Position numbers and translations under genes: made by a program
Shown: in pieces, positions 1-10,268 of the stretch
Numbering within the stretch: position 1 is the stretch's first letter
How the letters are laid out: every line of letters begins with the position of its first letter
The notes under the pieces: generated by a model
What the model was told of the DNA's origin: nothing
Database searches by the model: none
Seen by the model: the letters and a program-made list of their open reading frames with translations, nothing else
DNA from: Micractinium sp. NFX-FRZ
Lineage: Eukaryota > Chlorophyta > Trebouxiophyceae > Chlorellales > Chlorellaceae
Reading direction: 5' to 3'
Assembly (NCBI GenBank): GCA_029339195.1
Contig: JAPTJF010000004.1
Location: forward strand, 434,001-498,000
Length of the DNA: 64,000 bases

Positions 1-3000
1 GCCCACCCGCCCCACCTGCTTGTACCGCTCCAGGTACTGCAGGCACGTCTCCAGCAGAGGCAGGTAGCTCTCCCCCGACAGCGCCTGCGGGTTGCTGCAC
101 ACCACGCTGAGGGACTCAAAGGCCAGCGGGGCAGCCTCGGGGCGCACTGCAGTGGGGCAGGGAAGGCGACACACTGTGAGACTATGGGCAAAGCAAAGCA
201 GCTGACAATTTGGTGTCAGATTCTGGGCAAGTGGGGCCGCGTTGGGGCGCTCTGCACAATGTGGTCAGGGGTGGCGGGGCAGGTGAGGAGGTGGAGGAGG
301 GGACACATGGGGTGTGGGGCACACACACGGATCAGATGGCGCAGCAGGGGCAGGGTAGGACCAAACTGGCGGGCGAGATTGGTGCCTTGTCTGCTGCAAG
401 CATGGGGGCGCCAAGTCAGCACCCCAAGTCCCCATGGCGTCACCCTACCCTACCCGATGTGAGCTTGATGATGGCGCAGACGGTGCGCCAGTCGGCCTCG
501 GTGCGCACGTAGGGGGCGCTGCTCTTCAGCAGCACCAGCATCTAACGGGGCGGGGGGGGCGACAAGGCGTGGGGGTTCAGCAGGTTCCAGGGGGTCGGGA
601 GCTACGTGAGTGGTACCAAGTCTCTTGGACGTGGCTGCATGCGACCGAACACGCGCCTTGCATGTGGCTCAGTCTGCCAGATCACGCCACCCCACCCAGA
701 CCGTTGCCTGCCCGCGGCCCCCACAGCAGCAGGCCCCATGCTGATGCCACAAGAGAGGAGCGCACCTCGTAAGCGATGCGCTCAGCCAGCTCCCAGGCCA
801 CGTTGGGGCTCAGGCCAATCACCAGCTTCAGGCTGCAGGGGCGGGAAGGCGGGCGGAGGGCGGAATGGGTGAGCGAGCAGACGTCGGCGCATCGCGAGGG
901 CATATGCAAGCAGGGCTTGCAGATAACGGCGTGCCAGCCGCTGCACCAGGGCCGTCCGTATCCGGTGCTTTCGAAGGGCGGCAGGCGATGTGTTATCCTC
1001 TCACCAGGAGCCCCCTCCCTTCCCCTCCCCTGCCTCTCTCCCATCCCCACTATCGGGCGCCGCACCTCTTCAGCAGCGTCTCCGCCGTGTCCTCCTTGTA
1101 GGGCAGCAGCCGCTGGCAGATGCGCAGCAGGCCCATCACGGCGCGCTCAACCAGGGAGTTGACCGCCACGGCTGCAGTGGTGGCGGGAGGCAGGGGCACA
1201 TGGGGGGGCAGCGTTTGGGTAGGGTGGTGATCCAGTGGCAGGGGCATCGGGCGTGGGCAGGGCGGAGGCACACTGGTTACTTTGCTCACAACGAATGCAC
1301 ACCCACACATACAGCCACAGCCACCCTGCCGTTGTCTGCCACCTACCGTTGTCTGCGGCGGTGCAGGCGGCCAGGAACTCGTGCAGCAGCGGCCAGATGA
1401 GGCCGACGCGGTCCCTGTTGCGCAGGCTCAGCGCCACCAGCAGCTCCAGGCAGAGCTCTGCGGGAGCGGTGGCCTCGCCGGAGCGTGCGGCGGCAGCCAC
1501 GTTGCCGCCCGCCCACATCACCGCCTTGACCAGCTCAACCAGCGACTCCGCCGTCTGTTGTGGGTGGGCGGGATGGGCACAGCACAGCAAAGAAAGGCAG
1601 CAAAGGGTGCGGGTGAGCCACCAAGGAGCCCAGGTGGTGCCTGCCTACATCCCCACCCCTCCAGCAAAAGGCCAGCAGTTTGATAGTAGCCCACAGAAGT
1701 CGTCCCTCCGAAAAAGACACCACACCTCCCACTCGAGCACTGAAAAGGAACCGTGACCCCCACAGCTGCTCCCCACACCCCAATTGCCCCTCGAACGCAT
1801 TCTACAGCCACTTATCACCCTCCCCCTGCCACCCACCAGGAACTTGGAGTCTGCAAAGATCTCCTCCACGTGGCACGCCTCCACGCTGGCGGTCGCCAGG
1901 GACGCCAGCTCAGCCTGGCGCTGCGCCGCCTGCAGGTGTTGGGGGAGGGGGTGCCGGGGGCAGGGGCTCGTGGTGAAGAGCCGGGCGCAGGTGGCTGGGC
2001 ATCGCAGAGTGAAGCTTCACTGCACTGCACTGCACGGCACGGCAGACAGGCACGGCAAGTATGGCCTCTTGCGCGCCCTGTCCCCTCCCCTCCTTCACCA
2101 CGCTACCTCCACCCCGCACCCCTACCTCCCCCTCCCCGACTCCCCCCTCCTCACACTCACTCCCAAACCGCCTGCCCGCCCACCTGCTCCGCCGTGATCG
2201 AGTCGCTGCCCTCTATGGAGATGAGGGAGGTGAAGGCGCGGGAGAAGAGGGAGCCTGAGGAGCCCTTGGTCTTAGAGACCTGCTGGGGGCGGGGCCAGCG
2301 CTGCCGCGCCTCCTCCGTGTCCTCGCCGTCGCCTAAGGGGAGGGAAGAAGAAAAGGGAGAGGGTGGGAATTGGCCAGGTGGGCAGGGGCACGGGAAGGAG
2401 AAGGGCGGGGCGAGGACGTCGCGCATGCTTCAGAGCCCAGACTCGCCATGATGCGCACCCTTTCTGCTTTCCACCCCACCTGCAAGACCCGCCTGACCCC
2501 CTCCTCAGCACAAACCACCCACCAGCAATGACCGCGGGTGTGAGCAGGTCCATCCTGTGCAGGCGCAGCACCACATCCATGACGTTGCGCCACCCGGTGC
2601 GCAGCCAGTCGCCGTACCTGGCGGATTGGAAGGAAAGGCGGGCAAGGTGAGCCGGGGCCCGGCAGATGGGGCCCACACACGCATATGTACTCCCGCATGC
2701 GCCCCCCACTGCCACGCTTCAACACCCCACGGTTACACAACAGCTAGTTAGCTGGCCACACACACATTTGAGACCCACCGACCTGTTGGCGATGGCAAAC
2801 ATCGTTTCCAGCGCCGCCCGCGCCTTGGCGCTCTCCCCGTACGCCTCCACGCCCTTGGGCGGGTGCAGCAGGGCGCCAAACTTGGAGAGGGCGACGACGA
2901 TGGAGTCGGCCACCTCGTCCACCTGAAGGGGAGGGGTGGGGCAGGGGGCGGGCAGCCAGAGGCATGGTATGAGTGATGAGAACGTACATGCAATGCAATG

Positions 3001-6000
3001 CAAAGTGGGATGTGAGCACGGCAATGGAGCCGGGCACCTCGTCCACCTGAGGGGCAGGGGGGCAACAACAGCCAGAGGGTTGAGTGAGCGATCAGAGGGT
3101 GCATACAAGGCAATGAATGCATTGTGCATGATGCGCTACATGTGCAGCCCCGCCATCGCACTGCACCAGCCTGCACCCTGTCCAGTAACAATAACGCACG
3201 CGCACACACACGCGCACCTGGTGGTACGCCGCCATGCGCGCCGCCAGCAGGAGGCAGTCGAGCGCGCGGCGCACCGCCCCCACGTCGGCCGCGTTGTCAA
3301 GCACCACCGACACAGCCGCCAGGGTGGGGCCCCACACCAGGCCAAACATGTCGCGCTCCAGCGCCTCGTTGGCTGCAGGAAAAGAGGAAAGGAGGGCAGG
3401 TGTGAGGGGATGTGGGTCCAGAAGCAGAGACGGCAAGGAGGGATGGATTCACAGCGGCCTGAGCATGTCACGCTCCGGAGCCCGTTGGCGAAACGAACAG
3501 GGGTGGGAAGGTGAAGGCAGAAGCAGAGAAGGCAGGCACGGGACCAGAAAGAAGCAGAGAGAGACACCAGGTAGGGCACCCGTTGAGCTAGAGGGCAGGC
3601 GGGGCACCGGCTGTGCTAGCATGTAACCCGCCCCTCCCCACTCACTGCTGGTGCCGGGCATCATCTTGCCACGCGGGCGGCGCGCCTCCAGGGCCAGCCG
3701 GTACCAGAAAATGCTGGGCAGCTCGTCGGCGCTGGACTCTGCATTGCATTAGTGAGGGGGAATGAGGGGACATGAACAAATCAGGGGACAGGGGGGGGAC
3801 ATGCTGGCATCCAGCACCCGCTTGCCTGCTCCTGCTAACAACAAGCAGCTGTTTGCCTACCCCTCCTCCTCCTAACAAACAACAACACCTCTTCGTCTCA
3901 CGGAGATCATGAACACACTGTGAGTGCACACCCTCCAGCAGCTCCCGCTCCTCTCCACTGCCTTGACTGCTGCTGCCACCTTTTGCGCCCTTCACACCCC
4001 ACCGCCGCCACACCTGACGAGATCTTGAGCTCATCGCGGGCAATGGAGGAGTAGATGCCCTCCAGCAGCGGCCGCGGCATCGGCTCCCCCTCGTTGGTGC
4101 TGCGGTTGATGCGCGCAAAGTCCTCCAGGCTCATCTTCCTCTTGTTCTGCAGGCACAGGCAGCATGATGACGTGCAGGCTTACATCCTTGCTGTGTGTTC
4201 AGTTTGTGACGACAGGAAGCTGTAACTGTGGGTGGCGTGCAAATGTCCTCAAGCCTCTGCAGCTACCCAGGGTGCGTCCCTTCCCCCCCCATCCCACTCT
4301 CCACTGTTGCTGCTACTGCCACAGCACGCTTCATTGGCATCATGAGCTTTGCAATGTTATTAATTGACTTTCATCAAAAGTACCAGTTTGCCCCTCCCTC
4401 AGTGGCCCACCTGTGTGTTGTGCAGGTCTGTGTTGAGCATGATGACGGAGAAGGCCAGCACGTAGGCGGCGTCCTCGGAGCGCAGCCCCATGGAGGGCAT
4501 CTGCTCGTGGTACCGCTTGCCAAACACCTGCAGGACGGCATCAGGGGGCGAGGGGGCATGGAGGGGGGGCGGATGAGGAGGCGGCGAGGAGCACGCAGGC
4601 TGAGGCAGCGGCAGCATGCCCCCTTGGTGAGCACGCGTGAAGGCCTGGGCGTTGCATCGCTCAAGCTCAACAAGCAGGCCTGGAGCCGGGCTCCATGACA
4701 AGGGCAGCATGAGGTCATGCCGGCCACCACCACTCACTGCCCCCACCCTTCCCCCAGCACCCCCCCGCCCCACCACCACCACCCACCCCCCCACACACTG
4801 CCTCCCCAGGCAGCGCCTCTGGCTACGTAATGCACCTGCATGATGCGGTCAATCTTCTGGCCCTCGCCGGGCGGCCGGAACGAGTCCATGAACATGCGCA
4901 GGGCGGCGTCAAAGTCCATGCCTGCAGGTCATGGAGACATGGCAAGATGAGCAGCTGGAAAACACTTCATAAACCATGGCTCATTGGGGGCGGCTGCAAA
5001 GGGGCTCCCGCCCGGCAGCACTGTCCCCCCGCCCGTACTCCTGCCCCAGCAACCCTTGGTGCCTGCCATTGCCCCGCCTGCCCCTCCTGCAATGCTTAAT
5101 GTAATGTAACCCACCTGTGAAGTCAAATGTCTCCATGAACGCCTCCCGCACTTGCTCGTAAAAGGGCTCCCGCTCTCCCAGGATCTCTCCGATGCTGTTC
5201 TTGGCCAGCCCCGGGCAGCAGCGCAGGAAGCGGGCCACCACAGCCGGCTCCAGCGCCGGCGGCAGCAGCTTGAGGGACTGCGGGGGCGAGGGCGCAGCGG
5301 GGCGAGCAGGTGGGTCGGGCAGGGAGGCGAAGGAGGCAGGTGAGGAGCAAGTGAGGAAGAGTGGGGCAGGCAGGGGGCGCTGGCGCAGAACAGGGTGCTC
5401 GGAAGGGGAGAGGGAGAGTGGGAGTGTTATTAGTTGCCTTTCTTTTGGGATTGAGTGGGAGTGTTATTAGGTGCCTTTATTTTGTGGACGCAACGCATGC
5501 GCATGCACGGGCACACCCCTGGCCAGCAAAATACTGTGGTTGGGGCTGCCACCAGCCAACCACTCCCTCCAGCCAGCCCTGGCACAGCAAACCAGCCTCT
5601 TAATCAAGCCTGTTTTAAAACAGCCCTGTCAAGCCAGCCTGTCAAACCAGCACACACCTGCAGGTACTGGAAGCCCTTCTTCTGGTCCCGGTTGAAGTGC
5701 TCCGCTGCAGCCGCCAGCTTGCCCTTCAGGTACTTCTCGGCGCGCGCCAGCTCAGCAGGCGACAGCTCAGCGCCAGCCGGGCGGCCCAGCATCTGTGGCA
5801 GCAGCAGTGGGGGCCACATACACACACATCAGCTGATGACAGATGTCCCCTTCCACTCCATCTTGCGCACTGAGCACACGTCATACTGCCCGGCACCACT
5901 CACTGATCTCCGCTCTCGTGTCCCCCACCGGCTGCATGTTGCCCTCACACCCAGCTGCCCCCCGAGGCAGCACTCACCGGTGCCAGTGACGGGGCGGTGC

Positions 6001-9000
6001 CGGTGTTGAGCGCCGACCAGATGTCGACAAAGGAGGTGGGGTCCTGCAGAGGCGCCAGGCTGCCCGAGTCTGCAGCCCAGAGGAAGAGGAACGAAGCGAG
6101 GAAGGGAGTGGGGACACGAGAGGTGCACTTTGAGCTGGGGCATGCCAGGCAGGCAGGGGCACCACTTGGGGCAGCCCTAAGACAGCAACCAAGGGCGATA
6201 CAGAGCACACAGCGACACGCAACATGACGCCTGCTGCCACATGCTTGCGTCCGCACCCAGGTCGCAGACGCCATTGCAACTGGAGGCCAGCGCTGTGAGG
6301 ATGGCCAGGATGCCGTCCACGCTCTGCAGGTGCACCGCTGCCACGGGGCCGCTGACGGGGAAGGCAGTCTTGGACAGCAGGCCGCACAGCTGCTCAAACA
6401 GGTTGTTGCGCTCGATGCTGCCAGGAGGGAGGGACACGGGGTGCATGGAGGGGCGGGAGGGGAGTGAGAAAGTGCAAGAGATGCTCGGCATAAATGGAGA
6501 GGCATGTCCAGGCGAGCGCGTGTGACATGAGGCGGCGGTGCGTGTGTGCGTGCAAGTGTGCACGACTGTGTGCACTGCAGCGCTTGTCGGTACCCTGCCA
6601 GCCAACTGGCGGAACGGCAGCAGCACAGAACAATGCCCAGCACAGCGCAGCAGAGCACAGCGCAGCATGCCAGCTCACCGACAGTCCAGGTTGAGGTAGA
6701 TGTCGCGCACAAACGCGGGCTGCGTGCAAAAGTCAAGCACCCCCTCCAGCGCGGCCTGCTGCAGCTCCACCGCCGCGCCGTGCACGCCGGCGGCGCCGGC
6801 GCCCAGCGCCCCCACCGCCGCCTTGCCCTCCGCCATGGGCAGCAGCAGCAGGCTCAGCAGCGCCTCCACTTGCAGCAGCATGTGCGCCCCCGTGTTGACA
6901 TACATTGCCAGCGACACCTGGCAGATGCCCGCCAGGGTGGCCAGGCTGGGCTGGCGCGCCGCAGCAAACATGGCGCGCAGCAGGTCCTGCTGCAGCAGCA
7001 CCATCAGGCTCTCGTGCTGCTCCAGCGCTGGGCCCGCTGCCTGCAGCGCAGTGCTCATCAGATCGAGGCCATGCGCCGGCAGGTCCTGATGGGCGCCCAC
7101 CGGGGCTGCAGGCAGGCAGGCGGGCGGGCAGGCAGGAACGCAGTGAGTGCAGGAAGCACGGCGCCGGGGAGGGTGCAAGCGGTGAAGTAGCAGAGGCTGG
7201 GGCGGGCACCACTGTACGCTGCCACCATCCATTTAAACCAGAGCAGTGCAGGCAGAGCTGAGACCAGCACAGCCGGCGCTCGTATGCTGTTGCTTCAACG
7301 TTCATCCTATTTGCACTGCCCCTCAACTCTAATCAGGCTTGCCATGCCCACACCCGCCCAACTCAGGCGGCCCCTGCAGCCCCGGCACTGCCCACCTGAG
7401 CCGACGAGAGAGATGATGAACAGCAGGATTTCGCGCACCGCCTCAACCCCATACCCCTCCTGCTCCGTCGCGTTGCCCTGGACTGCCGGCAGCAGCGAGA
7501 GCACCGTGGCAGGGGACATCATTGGCAGGTCCTCAGCCGCCTCAGCCGCCAAAGCCGCCACCTCCAAGTCGTCAGCGGCGGCCGCAGCAGCAGCCGCAGC
7601 AGCTGCCGCAGGCGCATCCCCAGCGGGCGCCCCCTCGGCTGCCACCGCGCCGTCGCTGGGCGCCGCCGCTGCAGCTGCCTCCGCGCCAGAACTGCCGCCC
7701 GCCTCGGCTGCCGTCGCTCCTGCTGCGCCCTCCGCTGCTGCGCCCTCTGCGCCTGCCTCCGCCACCTCCCCCTCTGCCTCTGCTGCCGCCGCATCTGCCT
7801 CCATGCTTGCCTCTGCCGTGCGTGAGGCCACCGGGGACACCTTCAGGCGTGGCACGGCACCAGAGGCCGCTCCCGCAGCAAAGGGGCTGTCCAGCGGCTC
7901 GGGGATGACGTCCAGCCGGGAGAAAATTTCGTGCACCATCTCAGCCATTGCCTGGCGGGAGGCCTGCGTCAGCAGCTCTGCAGGGGCGAACGGGGCACGC
8001 ATGGCGGAGGTGAGCTGCAAGTCCCACATGTGCTGCTTGTCGCTAGGCATGCAGGTGGGCAGCGGTACCCAGCAGCCAGGACTTGAGGTGTCCGCTGGGG
8101 CAAATGCTGTGCGTGCTATGCATCACCACACGGTTGTGTTGCTGCAGTAGGCCGCAGCGCTCCTGCCATGGAGAGCTTTCCCTCCCGCAGGTTGCCTTGC
8201 CTGATGTGTCCCGCCCCTTCTCCGTCTGGAAGTGCCCGATGCGGTAGCATGCCTGCACGGGAGAGGCGCATCCACCACCGGCGCGAAGCGTGCCCACGCA
8301 TTAAGAGCACTGTCGGCACGCCGCCGCCACATCTGCCCACTGGGTGCTGAGCAAGCAGGCTCGGTAGATACTGTAAAGCTGGCCGCTTTGCGCACACAAA
8401 AGCCACACACCTGGCATGTGCGGCGCTCAACGCACACACCAGCCTGCACTCATCATTCATAGCACCCAACACCCAGCACCCACAGCAGCCCGCACCCACG
8501 GTACCTGGTAGGGCAGCACGATGCTGGTGAAACTGGCGCTGGAGAGGCCACACCAGCCAGCACCCCCACACCATGCCCACAGCGCATTCAGCACCCAACA
8601 ATGCAGTATAGAGGGCAGTATAGAGGGTGTGAACCATCCAGTACCCACAAACGTGCAGCACCCACAAACCTGGAAGATGTTGATGAGGTTGTCGTTTGTG
8701 AGCAGCCCTCCGGTGGGGCAGCCCACCGCGGCCACCAGCACATCCAGGATCTTGTTCAGCACGCACTCGTCGCTGGCGGGGTAGGTGGCCTCAAACTTGC
8801 ACTGCGTGACGCCGTCCGCCACTGCCTGCACCGCCTCTGCCGCGCTGCCTGCCGCCGCTGCGCCTGCGGGGCGGCACAAGTGCGCATGAGGCAGGCAGCA
8901 GCAGGCAGAGCGCTGGGGCATGCAGCCCGGGTGCTGCCCAACGCCCGCAGCACCACACTGCACTGCATGCAGCCAGGTGATGCCAGAGCGCCCCCTCCCG

Positions 9001-9700
9001 GAAGCGCCACCGCCAGCAGCGCTCCGAATGCCCGGTCGGCAAGGGCGGCACCCCAACCGACCCACGCACTCAGGATGCCTCGGCTGATGATCTTGTGCAG
9101 CGAGGTGAGCGCCACCAGAGTGATGGGCCCGCTGGTTTCAGGGCTCTTGATCGTCTCCAGGAAGGGCGACAGGTAGTCTAGTGGGTGCACGTCCTCCCAG
9201 TCTGCGGCAGTAAGGACCGCGGTTAGGACGCGCATGCATGAGCAGGCAGGCAGCAAGCGGCAGGGGCACAGGACGGTGCGCAACTGCACAGCAGCGCAGC
9301 TTTGCTGCTGCCAAAGCTGCTTGCTGACCAATCAGGTTGGTCATATGGCTGCCGCCCACTGCTGCCTCCTCTGCTTGGGCAGCTGCAGCGCTGCCCGCCT
9401 CGTGCTTGCCGCCGCTGCCGCCGCCTGCCGCCGCTCACTCTGCCAGGCGAACAGCTTGCGCCGCAGCGCCTTGAAGTCCTCCAGCAGCGCGTCCTCAAGC
9501 TCATCGTCCTGCAGTGCCAACAGAGACCGGCGGGGCGTGAGCGATCGTCAGGCGGGTTGTTTGGCTATGCGCCCCGATCGGCTCGGTCACAGCGGCTCTG
9601 CACTCACAGCATATCTGTTGAACTTGACATTGCTGCGGAGGGCTGCTATCACCGCAGAGGCCTCCCCCGCGAGGAACAGCGAGGGCGAGCGCCTCTCCAT
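1..9700 (-). CDS. ARF guanine-nucleotide exchange factor, GBF1/GNOM class (3' end outside window)
   Basis: Large Sec7-domain GEF that loads GTP on Arf at Golgi/endosomal membranes. Exons, 5' to 3': 9700-9608, 9508-9439, 9201-9070, 8863-8670, 8252-8201, 7977-7396, 7105-6679, 6417-6257, 6069-5978, 5792-5658, 5277-5115, 4921-4836, 4527-4411, 4146-4014, 3738-3646, 3372-3218, 2922-2783, 2617-2523, 2332-2184, 1929-1837, 1554-1347, 1171-1066, 832-766, 541-454, 146-16. Phases agree throughout (1254 codons). Residues 1-165 match the DCB region. About 181-374 is an Ala/Glu-rich linker. HUS follows, with LLSKTAFPVSGP near 527. Sec7 spans about 602-812: FNRDQKKGFQYLQ, then FRPPGE with the catalytic Glu finger at about 720, then FSVIMLNTDLHN at 755-766. 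The C-terminal HDS repeats continue past base 1. Intron 5 is GC-AG. The overall order fits GBF1/GNOM rather than BIG or cytohesin GEFs. The start ATG heads the first conserved DCB exon. Confidence 0.93.
2995..3060 (-). repeat. Decayed copy of the 5' end of ARF-GEF exon 17
   Basis: In the intron 124 bp upstream of the true acceptor (2922), CTCAG|GTGGACGAGGTGCCCGG reads VDEVPGSIAV against VDEVADSIVV of the real exon. The acceptor and first 15 bases are conserved. Confidence 0.8.
3450..3499 (-). repeat. Decayed copy of the 5' end of ARF-GEF exon 16
   Basis: Plus-strand GAGCATGTCACGCTCCGGAG aligns with AAACATGTCGCGCTCCAGCG of the real exon start region (3340-3385). Confidence 0.6.
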
Positions 9701-10268
9701 CGTGGGGCACTTCTACACGCCCAGCATCACCCCACAGCTGTGCGGATTGATCAAACCGGGCTGGGGGACGGGGGAACCGTGCCGCTCACATGAGTCCAGC
9801 GCAGCAGGCGCGGCGGGCCGCCCCTGCCGCCCCCGTCATGGCGCGTCGCCGTACTGCAGAGCCAATGTCTGCTCTCAAGGCTCGCTTTGAAGCTTTCTAC
9901 GAACGCCTCTTCCTTGACAAACATGTGCCTTTAGGACGGCTGATTTATGTGTGACAGACATTTATGTGTGACAGACAATACCAGCCGCAAAACAGGTGTG
10001 CACAGGGCTGCATGGTTTCAAACCACGGTTGGCAGCGGGAAGAAGAACAATGATGAACAGCAAGACAAGTAGGCCGAGGGCAGGCGAGGCCACATAACAG
10101 TCGGGAAATTAGGTCCTAGAGATGCGGGGCACGTTTTTGAAAAGGCAGTGCAGAAGGGTGTGCTCTCGCCCCAAGAATGGTGCCAGACCGAGATGGTGGG
10201 CAGGGCTAGAATCTGGCCTGGCCAGGCCGCCCGCCAGGCGGGATGCAGAAGCGGGCACAGCTGCCTGC
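9701..10268. promoter_or_regulatory. ARF-GEF promoter/5' region and MICU-like 3' UTR
   Basis: Spacer between two minus-strand genes. The part next to 9700 should hold the ARF-GEF promoter and 5' UTR, and the part next to 10268 the MICU-like 3' UTR. No convincing coding exon was found. I did not find TGTAA on the minus strand downstream of the MICU-like stop. A perfect 17-bp direct repeat lies at 9943-9976. Confidence 0.5.
9943..9976. repeat. Perfect 17-bp direct repeat upstream of the ARF-GEF start
   Basis: Two adjacent identical 17-bp units (9943-9959 and 9960-9976) about 245-280 bp upstream of the ARF-GEF ATG. They could be a simple duplication or a paired regulatory site; the sequence does not decide. 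Confidence 0.85.

Noticed and set aside
7284..8150. 288-codon plus-strand open frame rich in Ala/Ser/Pro
   Set aside because: It is the reverse strand of the Ala/Glu-rich ARF-GEF exon 6; high GC keeps the antisense frame open. No domain.
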